Source of the DNA: Sipunculus nudus
Lineage: Eukaryota; Annelida; Sipuncula; Golfingiida; Sipunculidae
Length of the DNA: 64,000 nucleotides
Direction of reading: 5' to 3'
NCBI GenBank assembly: GCA_026874595.1
Contig: CM049309.1
Coordinates: 678,501-742,500 of the forward strand
A program made the position numbers and the translations under genes. A model generated the notes under the pieces. The model did no database searches. It was given only the letters and a program-made list of their open reading frames with translations, and was not told the origin of the DNA. This document shows positions 34,730 through 46,100 of this stretch, one piece after another. How positions within the stretch are numbered: position 1 is the first letter of the stretch; each line of letters opens with the position of its first letter.

Positions 34730-36350
34730 TTGTATTGTAAGAGCGGAGTTATTTATTAATGGCCGGGGTTATTATACACGTTGGCAGCTGCCATGGTTAA
34801 CATACTCTAGCTGTGTGTTGGCTTTAGTGGATGCTTTATGGTTTTCTATGAAAGGAAAGTGTAAATGTGAGGGCCACTTAACGAACAGCTGTTGGCTTGA
34901 CTTGAGGGGGTAATTTGTTGGATTATGAAGATATGGGATGTTATATATGTTTCCTGCATGGTAGCAAGGTCCTGGCAATAACCGGGACGCAGAGCATTTA
35001 AAAGAGATACATTATCATAAATGTGCTAAGAAATAGCAGGAAAAACTAATGTTTATGATTAATGTATATATCAAATTTAAACAGTTGAAACCTCTCTAAC
35101 GCATTTAATTTTCCAAATTAAAATCAAACACTTCCTGTATCTCATATAAATAACTTTACTACGTTTGCTGTTTTACCGAAATCTTCCATCTCGTCTACGT
35201 AAAAATAAAGAATTTTATCGATTTTGAGGTCACAAGGTCAAAGGTCATGCAAGGCCGTGGACCTATTTTAAGCCAAAGTGTTTGACCTTAACCTTCTTTC
35301 GTTCACATAGGACTCACCTACTAATGAAGGAAGTATCCTCTAAAATGTGAGGTCACAGATAAAAGGTCACAAGGACCACCTTCTTTAAAAAATCTTGTTG
35401 ATGTATTTAAGCCAAGGTTTTCATCCAAAACTTAAGATCTTTATAATTTTGCTCACCTACCACAAAGGGAAGCACCCTATTCATTTTGAGGTCACAAAGC
35501 CACAGGACCGTCTATTGACTTTCACAGTGACCAAGCTTACAGTTGGATTAAACCAGTCTAATAATGCTCTGTGCGAAGGGTTGCTCCGCTTTGCGATGCC
35601 CTTTATGGTTATAAAAGCGTCTCTTCCTGAAGATCTCTTGAACTACATGTGAATTACTGCGAAGCCCTGGAAGACATACGTGCCGAGGACTCCCACCCTG
35701 GTAGCCCTGTTTGCTTCAACTCATAATGTGTGTCTTTATACAGACCCCGGTCCAGGGAGGAGTTGCAGGAATTGCAATCATCTCCGGTCGCAAACCTTGG
35801 AAATATACTAAAAAAGCTAAAAAAAATCACCAATAAAAGTGAATATATTCATCTCAGCTATACCATAATATTAGAAGTTATCTGCGACGGTCTGGTTTTA
35901 CACATTATGTTTTCGTGTTAAAAAAACATGTTTTTGGTTCACGTTTATAATGGATCAGTCCCTCCTCCGCTTTATAGAAATCCTTAATCCGGTCATATTT
36001 TTAAAATGAAATATTTGGCCTACAACACAGATTAAATAAGTTGTTATTAACTTTATAGTGTTTTCATATAATAATTTATAGAATACTTCAATGCGGGAAC
36101 GTCGCTTGTTGCTGGTTTGTTGTCATATCCTATAGTCACAGAGGAATTTTGGTTTAATATTTTACTTTTAACAAATTAAACCGAACATTTCGAACGCCTC
36201 TGGTGTAGGATCCGGTTCTGAATCCCTATACGGATGGTCAACCGGGTGAGAAAAGTCACGCTTAGTTTAATAAAACACAGCTGGTTATCATATACAAGTA
36301 TATGATAAAATTACGTATTTTATGAAATTTAAATTTAATATTTAAATACA
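34730..36350. other. Non-coding stretch with AGGTCA-rich dispersed repeat
   Basis: No gene supported. A block at about 35220-35540 repeats AGGTCACA/AGGTCA motifs and 'ttgaccttaacctt', resembling the text at 23.8 kb in reverse orientation. A 68-codon minus frame at 34772-34978 lacks usable splice sites. Confidence 0.45.
35227..35247 (+). promoter_or_regulatory. Three direct AGGTCA half-sites (DR2 then DR1 spacing)
   Basis: AGGTCA occurs at 35227-35232, 35235-35240 and 35242-35247. Nuclear receptors bind AGGTCA direct repeats with such spacings. The motif sits in a dispersed repeat rather than next to a promoter, so binding is possible but a regulatory role is only inference. Confidence 0.35.
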
Positions 36351-36359
36351 GAAATAATT

Positions 36360-36775
36360 GAGCATTGTTTTTTTCTGAAATTCAAATATTTGGGTGTTCC
36401 CCGTTCAATTCCGTTGCAGATAATGGTCTCTATGGCTCACAAAAATGTTTGGTCAATATGTTAAATGTAAGATAATTTGCATAAATTATATATGTATCCA
36501 TATTTTTTTATAATGAGGGTGCCAACACTGCCGCTTGAAATTGCACATTTTTCACTTATTTCAAATTCACATTTAAATAAGGTGTAATCAAAGGAAATAA
36601 TTGAGACAAACATTTACATTTTTCGAATTATTTTTGAAAAAAAATACCTGAAATTGCTAAGTTAAATTACCGTCTGTTAATTGACTCGCACGTCTCTTCG
36701 TATAAGTTCACAGGAAAAAAGAAGCCTTGGGCTCAACGGTGAAACAGAAGCACTCTCTTCATCCAGTTCTTCTTG
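36360..36775 (+). repeat. Diverged dispersed repeat, copy 2
   Basis: Partner of 34225-34720. Its right end runs directly into the 105-bp tandem array. Confidence 0.65.
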
Positions 36776-36787
36776 AAAATGAGGATG

Positions 36788-37425
36788 AAGCGAAAGATGA
36801 AGGAATTTAAAAGGCAAGATTTATTATAACGAAGTATTGAGTGAAGACAAAATTAATGAAACAAGAGCTGAAAGCAATGAGAGGAACCGGGGAAGCGAAA
36901 GATGAAGGAATTTAAAAGGCAAGATTTATTATAACGAAGTATTGAGTGAAGACAAAATTAATGAAACAAGAACTGAAGCAATGAGGGGAACCGGGGAAGC
37001 GAAAGATGAAGGAATTAAAAAGGCAAGATTTATTATAACGAAGTATTGAGTGAAGACAAAATTAATGAAACAAGAGCTGAAAGCAATGAGAGGAACCGGG
37101 GAAGCGAAAGATGAAGGAATTTAAAAGGCAAGATTTATTATAACGAAGTATTGAGTGAAGACAAAATAAATGAAACAAGAGCTGAAAGCAATGAGAGGAA
37201 CCGGGGAATCGAAAGATGAAGGAATTTAAAAGGCAAGATTTATTATAACGAAGTATTGAGTGAAGACAAAATTAATGAAACAAGAGCTGAAAGCAATGAG
37301 AGGAACCGGGGAAGCGAAAGATGAAGGAATTTAAAAGGCAATATCTATTATAACGAAGTATTGAGTGAAGACAAAATTAATGAAACAAGAACTGAAAGCA
37401 ATGAGAGGAACCGGGGAAGGAAAGC
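36788..37425 (+). repeat. 105-bp tandem repeat, about six copies
   Basis: The unit is 'gcgaaagatgaaggaattta', 'aaggcaagatttattataac', 'gaagtattgagtgaagacaa' and 'aattaatgaaacaagagctg', ending 'aggaaccgggga'. Copies are nearly identical, with single changes (for example 'ggggaatcg' near 37206), so the amplification is recent. Confidence 0.93.
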
Positions 37426-37439
37426 AACAAGGAATAAGG

Positions 37440-39725
37440 AGAAGTGGTAATGATACACGCATCTAAACAGAAGGGGAAATCGAGTATTAACACACGTAAG
37501 GTGAGAAAGAGAAAAAGGAGGAATAAATGATCAAGGCAAGGCAAATGAAAAGAAAACGAACATGAGAAAGAACGAGTCTAGCAGAATAATTAAGGCAAAT
37601 GAAAGAAAAACACAGAGAAACTTAAAAATGAATCAGGTCTCAGAATGAGAAAGAACTCATAGAACTGGGCACGGAAGAACAACAAAAAGAATACAGGGCA
37701 AAAAAAAAAGAAAAAAGTATCGTGAAGGAATTCAAGCAAAATAAAACAAGTTGGAAGTAAAGGCATGGAGGGAAGAAGGCAAGAAGACAAATGGGATGGG
37801 GAACAAGAAGGCAAGGAGATAGAAAACAAAAAGACAAAGAGGGTAAAAAGCGAAATGCAAAGAGGGATGAAAACAAGAAGACAAAGATGGAGGAAAGATA
37901 GAGGACAAAGAGGATAGAAAACAAACAGGCAAGGATGGAAGAAAACAAGTTGACAAAGAGGTTGGGAAGCCAGAAGGTAAGGAGAGAGGAAAGCAAGCAG
38001 ACAAAGGATGAGAAGCAAGAACACAAAGAGGGTAAGAAGCAAGAAGACAAAGAGGGTAAGGAGCAAGAAGACAAAGAGGGTAAGGAGCAAGAAGACAAAT
38101 AGGGCAAGGAGCAAGAAGACAAAGAGGGTAAGGAGCAAGAAGACAAAGAGGGTAAGGAGCAAGAAGACAAAGAGGGTAAGGAGCAAGAAGACAAAGACGC
38201 TGAGGAGCAAGAAGACAAAGACGCTGAGGAGCAAGAAGGCACAGACGGAGGAAAGATAGAAAAAAAGAGGATGGACAGGAAAAAGGACAATGAGGGTGAG
38301 AAGCAAGAAGACAAAGTGATGTAAAGCAAGGAAACAAGGTCGGAGAAAGCAGGAAGGCAAAGAGGGAGGAAATCGATAAGACAAAGAGGTGGGAAGCTAG
38401 CAGGCAAAGAGCCGGGTAAGCAAGAAGACAAATAGGATAAGAAGCAAGGAGGCAAAGAGGGATGAAAGCAAGAAGACAAGATGGTGGACGGCAAGAAGAC
38501 AAAACAAGAGGACAGCAGATAGAATAAAAGGGGTAAACGCAAAAAGGGAAAGAAGGAAGAAAACAGGAAAGACATAGAAGATAATGCAAAGAGGGAGGAA
38601 AGCAAGAGGACAATGAAGATGACAAGAAGAAGTCATAAAGGGAGGAAGGGCAGAAAATAAAAGAGGACTTGAAGCAATGGGAAATCAAAAAGACAAAGAG
38701 GATGAGAACAAGAAGGTAAAGAGGGTAGAAAGGTAGAAGGCAAAGGGGGGGGGGAGGAGGGAGGAAAGCAAGAAGGCTAGAAGGAGGAAAGCAAGAAGAC
38801 AAAGAGGAAAGCAAGGGAATGAGAATGAGAAGCTACAAGGTAAAGAGGGTGCGATTAGATTGCAAAGAGGATGGAAAGCAAGAAGACAAAGAAGGAGGAC
38901 ACTTAGAAGACAAGGTGTATGGAAATCAAGAAGGCAGGAGGAAGAAAAACAGGCAAGATATAGAATCTCAGAAGCAATAATGCAAAGAGGAAGGAAAGCA
39001 AGAAGACAATGAGGATGAAAAGTTGAAGTCATAAAGAGAGGAAAGGCAGGAAATAAAAGAGGACGAGAAGCAAGAAGGCAAGAATGTAGAAAAGCAAGAA
39101 GAGCAAGAAGGTGTGAAGCAAGGAAGCAAAGAGGGAGGAAAGCAAGAAGACAATGAGGATGACAAGAAGAAGTCAAAAAGGAAGGCATGGGAGGAAGAAA
39201 TCAAAAAGACAAAGAGGATGAGAAGCTAGAAGGCAAAGAGGATGTAAATCAAGAGGGCAAGGAGGGAAGGAGGGAGGGAAGCAAGAAGGCAAGAAGGAAG
39301 GATAGCTAGGACGCAAAGAGGGAGGAAAGCAAGTAGACAAGGTCGGAAGAATCAAGAAGGCAAAGAGGGTGAGACGCGAGAAGGTAAAGAGGAAGGAAAG
39401 CAAGAAGACAAAGAGGATCGACGGCAAGCAGACAAAAAGAGAGGAAAGCAAATAGACAAAGAGGGCTGGAAGCAAGAAGACAAGGAAGGGGAAACAAGAA
39501 AACAAGAAGGTGGGAAGCAATAATGCAGAGAGTGAGGAAAGCAAGAAGACAATGAGGATGACTAGAAGAAGTCAAATAGGGAGGAAAGGCAGAAATTAAA
39601 AGGAAGCAAGAAGACAAAGAGGATGGGAAATTACGTAGGCGAGGAGGGGGGATATCAAGAACATAGAAAAGGTAGGAAGCAAAAAGATAAGGAGGGAGGA
39701 ACGAAGAAGACAACGTTCTGGGTCT
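37440..39725 (+). repeat. 2.3 kb purine-strand (GA-rich) degenerate tandem repeat
   Basis: The plus strand is overwhelmingly A and G. Units of roughly 24-30 bases are based on 'gcaagaagacaaagagggta'. The most regular portion is at about 38008-38230, where a 24-base unit repeats about eight times. All long minus-strand open frames here (up to 360 codons, rich in F, L, S, P, C) come from pyrimidine-only codons lacking stops and are not genes. Confidence 0.9.
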
Positions 39726-39729
39726 TACG

Positions 39730-40190
39730 GTCATGGATCGGGTCTTGTTAATGATAGCCTTTCCTCTATAATTCAGAAATATAGGTCACAGGGATCTACT
39801 TTTAATTTTCAAGAAAGGACCTAAATTTGCCTGATGTCTTATCCTTCCTGGACGTTGCGATGACAAATTGAGTCTTGTTTATGACAGACGATTGCTGTTG
39901 GAGTTTTCACGCAATATCCTGGTTCGTACTGGTCACAGCGACCCACTTTTCCTTTTTCACTGAGGACCTGTCAGAGTTGGACAGCAGGTAAAGTTTGAGG
40001 TTCCTGTGTTTTTTTTTTTGTTACGGCTTGTGCCTTGACTGGTGGATCGATTCTTAAGCTTTCCCTTTTATGATTAGATTTGTGCTTTGTTAACGGAAGA
40101 CCCAACAAAGGGGGGCGCAGAAACGGACTATGGACAAGGAGTGAGTGCTATAGATCCGATAACTTTCAGTCAGCTGAGACAAAAAGGAAG
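39730..40190 (+). mobile_element. Diverged pearl/HINE-like element fragment
   Basis: Landmarks 'taggtcacagggatctact', 'gttacggcttgtgcc', 'gtgctttgttaacgg', 'ggacaaggagtgagtgctat' and 'tttcagtcagctgag' match the right half of the 5.5 kb element. Confidence 0.55.
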
Positions 40191-40354
40191 AAGAATAAAT
40201 ATGGATTAATTCGTTAAAATAAGGTAAGAAACTCACAAATATTAACCAAAATGGATCCAGTCAGAGATAAAAAGAACCTGGGAAGCAATGATTCAAAGAC
40301 ATGTTAAGAATGCACAGCTCGAATAAACAAGATTATGATTATCGAGGGGTACTA

Positions 40355-40813
40355 TCAAGCAAATATGTCGGAAATCAAATAATATTTTTTTTTTAACTTG
40401 AGGATAAACTCGCTTCTATTTAATTGAATCAATGCCGTATTATACCGTAAATGATGCAAAGGTTCATTGTTCACTGAAAAACCAAGGTCTAAATCAATTT
40501 GTCGAGCGGTAGAATCCTTGGTCGTGAGGTGATGCATGATAAAATATTGATAGTAATGGCTCTCGCAGATATTTTGAATTTCCCTTTCATTTATGTCTTT
40601 CGCATCAAAGATATGTGAGAAATATAACAATGCTTCAAAAATCATCTGTTTAGAATACTCTAATACTCGCTTTTTTATATATTCAAGCACATGTAAACAA
40701 AGATATAACATTTTTGGCAACAGTTTATGCCGTAAGTGAGCTTGTTTTAATTCTGACTGCGTTGATACTGGTGTGAAAGGCTTCTCTGTACATTTTGAAC
40801 TCTTTGTTAACAA
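40355..40813 (-). CDS. Unassigned 152-codon open frame
   Basis: A long open frame for AT-rich DNA. The first in-frame ATG is at the Met of PKMLYLCLHVLEYI. The predicted chain is helical and mixed in charge (YIKKRVLEYSKQMIFEALLY; DINEREIQNICESHYYQYF; ARQIDLDLGFSV), with normal amino-acid complexity, unlike the neighbouring repeat frames. No domain is recognised and no clear splice pairing was found. It could be a lone exon, a transposon-derived remnant or chance. Confidence 0.3.
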   Translation of the reverse strand: MLTKSSKCTEKPFTPVSTQSELKQAHLRHKLLPKMLYLCLHVLEYIKKRVLEYSKQMIFEALLYFSHIFDAKDINEREIQNICESHYYQYFIMHHLTTKDSTARQIDLDLGFSVNNEPLHHLRYNTALIQLNRSEFILKLKKKYYLISDIFA

Positions 40814-41224
40814 TTACAAATATTTAACACATTATTTGAGCAGGACTAATTATCAATAAATTCATAATCTGTCTGAGACCTTGGCCTGTATAAATATAAC
40901 AAATGTCATATTACAAATTCATGTGGTGTTGTAGATGAAAAAGATATAAGCAGTAATGCGCTTCTTGGGTCTCTCATTGTATGTAACCTTGAACTAAACT
41001 GTATGTGGATCTATAAATAATTAGGTGTACAGATACAGCATATCGGAGTTTTGTAGTGTGTTACATGCAGTCAACACCGGGGTAAATGTGGATAAACTGT
41101 TATTTTCTTTTATCTATTTTGTAAAAACAGCATGAATAGTAATCGGAAATTATAATATTATCGAATCTGTGTATAAGAAAGTTCGGCGCTTTCTGAACTT
41201 TGTCATATTTTACATGAATCCCGT

Positions 41225-41523
41225 ACTGAGTGGCGAAAGAAAAGAAAGAAAAATCAAAGGACAAACGAAAGTACGAAATGAAGGAACAAAAATAAACATA
41301 TGAAAGAAAGAACAAGCAAAACAAGAATGAACGAACGAAAGAAAGAAAGACTGGAAGAAAGGGTGAACAAAATAATGAGAAACGAAAGTATGGACAGAAA
41401 AAAAGGAAGAAGACATAAAAGAACGAATAGGCAAACGAATAGAGACAGGATAGAATGAGAGAATTAGCAAATGAAAAGATCAGTAAATGAAGGAAGATGT
41501 AATGAAACAAATAGACGAGCAAC

Positions 41524-41555
<32 letters not shown>
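41225..41555 (+). repeat. GAAA-rich tract and (AAT)n microsatellite
   Basis: GAAAGAAA/GAACGAA repeats run at about 41236-41480, then (AAT)n at about 41526-41553. The serine/phenylalanine-rich minus frames over this block are low-complexity artefacts. Confidence 0.85.
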
Positions 41556-41710
41556 GATCGAAAGGGATGATCAATCGAACGAACAGACAATCGAAGTCAT
41601 CGTATCTGTCCAAATAACACCATGATGACTGACAAGACCACGCCGATGTATCTCGTATTTATTATATAAATGTGGGGAAAATTTTTGAAGAGATCATGAT
41701 TATATCTAAT

Positions 41711-42198
41711 CAGTGATGTAAGCCTCAAGTCCGGACTTGGATTCGAGAACCGACCCTTGTCCATTTTTTTATGAACTCGGACCCGAGCATCATGGACTCG
41801 ACTTTGAGGTAAGGACTCGAGAAATCAGGCCGAATCCAATAGAAATAATCATTTATTATTAAGATGTATGCACATGTGCGAACTTCTAACAAAATATTAC
41901 AAAATAATAATATTATATATGCCAAGCTTTGATCAGCATCGGAAGCCATAAATGTAATTACCCATTACAATAAAAACGTGTGAATAACTTAAAATGTTCA
42001 TGATAATCTAACATTTCCGTTTTAATTGCCTTCTATGGATACTTTGTGTTGGACTCGGCCTCTAGTTACAAATGACTTGGACACGAAGAAGGTGGACTTG
42101 GACTCGATCCTCAAGGAGTCGGACTTGGACTGGACTCGGGTAGTCTGGACCCGGACTTGCACTTTGACTGGGAAGGTGTGGACTCGACTACATCACTT
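41711..42198. mobile_element. hAT-type MITE with internal GGACTTGGACTCGA repeats
   Basis: Ends CAGTGATGTA (left) and TACATCACTT (right) are inverted with one mismatch. Flanking TATCTAAT (41703-41710) and TATTTAAT (42199-42206) form an imperfect 8-bp duplication (7/8). The interior has many 'ggacttggactcgag'-like repeats in both orientations at both ends, with AT-rich sequence between. It is 488 bp with no transposase frame. Confidence 0.65.
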
Positions 42199-42903
42199 TA
42201 TTTAATATACTTAATGGGTTCTCTGGGTGCTTTATATTCCGACTCTAGCTATACGTCAGGCAAACATGTTCCCACGTAGGTTTATGATGTGAAAGTTTGG
42301 CGCGTCGCACAGTGACGGACAGTATATGAAAAAAAACTTTAATCTAACAACACACATCGATTATATTATTAATGATATCTAGAACCTGTGTCGGCACATG
42401 GCTCCTTTCTTATGCAGACCTCACAGCAGTTTTGACGGTGCCAACAGAAGTGCAGACAGCCTTTTACAAGTCGCACAGTCTCATGTTTTTGTGTACAAAA
42501 AAATGAAAAGAAATAAATTCATGTTTTTTTTAAATCATAAATGGGATCATTTACGCAAAATCTTTATCGAGATCTTTATAGTAAAATGTACAACAGGTCA
42601 ATATAATATTATTTAGAACACAATTGCTTGACCTGATTTAAAATATTCAACACAACTGGTCCATTTACGTTACCATTTATCGTTTATAGATGGCAGCACA
42701 TACTGGTGGAAATGCGCAGCAAAACCCTAAGTCAGCGCCTCCAATCGTGCATTACATGTACTAAGGCGTACAGAGATGGCCAACGGATTCAACGGATTCG
42801 GCCGAGATGTTCCGAGTGTTCCCGCCCATCGACTTGATCGCCACCTCTCGGGAGTCTCGATAAAACCCAATTCTATTTATATCATCAAAGGTAGTCCCTC
42901 AAA
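42199..42903. other. 5' flank and candidate promoter of the Ldh_2-family gene
   Basis: Rises from AT-rich sequence to a more GC-balanced block at about 42690-42870 directly before the ATG. A TATTTATAT at about 42874-42882 is only 20 bases from the ATG, so it is unlikely to be the core promoter for this start. Plus frame 42398-42616 has no domain. Confidence 0.4.
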
Positions 42904-43156
42904 ATGGCATCCCTTGTGAGAAGCTTTCGGCACCTCCCACTTTTAAAACCACGAAAGTTTGGTGCTGCGGTGACGTCAAACTTCAGCACAGACCCAAAGC
43001 AGCCCAGCACACTGGTAGGTTTTGATGAAATAAAAAGTTTCATCGAAAGATGTATGGTTGCTGTCGGAACAACTCCGAGCCATGCTGCCGCCCTTGCCGA
43101 CAATCTCCGAGCAGCCGACTACAGGGGACACTTCAGTCACGGTCTGAACAGGCTAG
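42904..43156 (+). CDS. Ldh_2-family gene, exon 1
   Basis: ATG in AAAATGG context. It encodes the leader, [20 protein letters not shown] and [16 protein letters not shown], and ends CTAG|GTGAGA in phase 1. The open frame continues 13 codons into the intron before a stop, which would be the fate of an unspliced message. Confidence 0.93.
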
Positions 43157-46100
43157 GTGAGATAGTGACCATGTTAGCAAGTAACTTTAATTGTTGAAAA
43201 CTGTTGCCTTTTCTTTATTCTCTCTGTTAAGCATAGATTCAAAATTCTTAAAAGTAAAAAAAAAAGAAGTTTTTTTTTTACAGTTTTTTCATGTTTTTTG
43301 CCATTTTGTTTACAATTATTTTTAATTCTAGTCTCATTTATAGGCTTAATTTTATCTAATCAGTATAACGACAATTAGACAAAAAACAGTAGGAACAGAC
43401 AACCCTCTCAATTCATTTATGAAAAAAAAAAAATGCAATTATGTTTGCTCTTCATTTTAGGATTTTTAATATGCTGTTTTAAATTAAATGTAATAATGAT
43501 TAAATCATTTACTGTAAACTACTGAAATAAATTTTTGTGGGTTTTTTTACTTGTTGATGTTGTATTCAGGCTTAGAGTAATCTGGAAATTTATATAATAT
43601 TTAAAAAATAATAATAATAATATATGTATATATATATATGTCACAAACATAAAATTGTTTCAATTAACCTTCGGCTCAGTCTGGATCAAATTGACAATTT
43701 GAGCTGGATTTATTTTTCAGACATGTATGTAGCAGACTTCAAAACTGTATCAACAATTTGAGCTGGATTTATTTTTCAGACATGTATGTAGCAGACTTCA
43801 AAACTGTATCAACAATTTGAGCTGGATTTATTTTTCAGACATGTATGTAGCAGACTTCAAAACTGTATCAACAATTTGAGCTGGATTTATTTTTCAGACA
43901 TGTATGTAGCAGACTTCAAAACTGTATCAACAATTTGAGCTGGATTTATTTTTCAGACATGTATGTAGCAGACTTCAAAACTGTATCAACAATTTGAGCT
44001 GGATTTATTTTTCAGACATGTATGTAGCAGACTTCAAAACTGTATCAACAATTTGAGCTTGATTTATTTTTCAGACATGTATGTAGCAGACATCAAAACT
44101 GTATCAACAATTTGAGCTGGATTTATTTTTCAGACATGTATGTAGCAGACTTCAAAACTGTATCAACAATTTGAGCTGGATTTATTTTTCAGACATGTAT
44201 GTAGCAGACTTCAAAACTGTATCAACAATTTGAGCTTGATTTATTTTTCAGACATGTATGTAGCAGACTTCAAAACTGTATCAACAATTTGAGCTTGATT
44301 TATTTTTCAGACATGTATGTAGCAGACATCAAAACTGTATCAACAATTTGAGCTGGATTTATTTTTCAGACATGTATGTAGCAGACTTCAAAACTGTATC
44401 AACAATTTGAGCTGGATTTATTTTTCAGACATGTATGTAGCAGACATCAAAACTGTATCAACAATTTGAGCTGGATTTATTTTTCAGACATGTATGTAGC
44501 AGACTTCAAAACTGTATCAACAATTTGAGCTGGATTTATTTTTCAGACATGTATGTAGCAGACATCAAAACTGTATCAACAATTTGAGCTGGATTTATTT
44601 TTCAGACATGTATGTAGCAGACTTCAAAACTGTATCAACAATTTGAGCTGGATTTATTTTTCAGACATGTATGTAGCAGACATCAAAACTGTATCAACAA
44701 TTTGAGCTGGATTTATTTTTCAGACATGTATGTAGCAGACTTCAAAACTGTATCAACAATTTGAGCTGGATTTATTTTTCAGACGTGTATGTAGCAGACA
44801 TCAAAACTGTATCAACAATTTGAGCTGGATTTATTTTTCAGACATGTATGTAGCAGACTTCAAAACTGTATCAACAATTTGAGCTGGATTTATTTTTCAG
44901 ACATGTATGTAGCAGACTTCAAAACTGTATCAACAATTTGAGCTGGATTTATTTTTCAGACATGTATGTAGCAGACATCAAAACTGTATCAACAATTTGA
45001 GCTGGATTTATTTTTCAGACATGTATGTAGCAGACATCAAAACTGTATCAACAATTTGAGCTGGATTTATTTTTCAGACATGTATGTAGCAGACTTCAAA
45101 ACTGTATCAACAATTTGAGCTGGATTTATTTTTCAGACATGTATGTAGCAGACTTCAAAACTGTATCAACAATTTGAGCTGGATTTATTTTTCAGACATG
45201 TATGTAGCAGACTTCAAAACTGTATCAACAATTTGAGCTGGATTTATTTTTCAGACATGTATGTAGCAGACTTCAAAACTGTATCAACAATTTGAGCTGG
45301 ATTTATTTTTCAGACATGTATGTAGCAGACTTCAAAACTGTATCAACAATTTGAGCTGGATTTATTTTTCAGACATGTATGTAGCAGACTTCAAAACTGT
45401 ATCAACAATTTGAGCTGGATTTATTTTTCAGACATGTATGTAGCAGACTTCAAAACTGTATCAACAATTTGAGCTGGATTTATTTTTCAGACATGTATGT
45501 AGCAGACTTCAAAACTGTATCAACAATTTGAGCTGGATTTATTTTTCAGACATGTATGTAGCAGACTTCAAAACTGTATCAACAATTTGAGCTGGATTTA
45601 TTTTTCAGACATGTATGTAGCAGACTTCAAAACTGTATCAACAATTTGAGCTGGATTTATTTTTCAGACATGTATGTAGCAGACTTCAAAACTGTATCAA
45701 CAATTTGAGCTGGATTTATTTTTCAGACATGTATGTAGCAGACTTCAAAACTGTATCAACAATTTGAGCTGGATTTATTTTTCAGACATGTATGTAGCAG
45801 ACTTCAAAACTGTATCAACAATTTGAGCTGGATTTATTTTTCAGACATGTATGTAGCAGACTTCAAAACTGTATCAACAATTTGAGCTGGATTTATTTTT
45901 CAGACATGTATGTAGCAGACTTCAAAACTGTATCAACAATTTGAGCTGGATTTATTTTTCAGACATGTATGTAGCAGACTTCAAAACTGTATCAACAATT
46001 TGAGCTGGATTTATTTTTCAGACATGTATGTAGCAGACTTCAAAACTGTATCAACAATTTGAGCTGGATTTATTTTTCAGACATGTATGTAGCAGACTTC

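Noticed and set aside
34772-34978. 68-codon minus frame near ligand B as an extra exon
   Set aside because: A possible acceptor exists but no usable donor, and the chain has no recognisable domain.
37590-39734. Several long minus-strand open frames (up to 360 codons) rich in Leu, Ser, Phe, Pro and Cys
   Set aside because: They arise from a pyrimidine-only strand in which stop codons cannot easily occur; all three frames are open and none has a domain or splice context.
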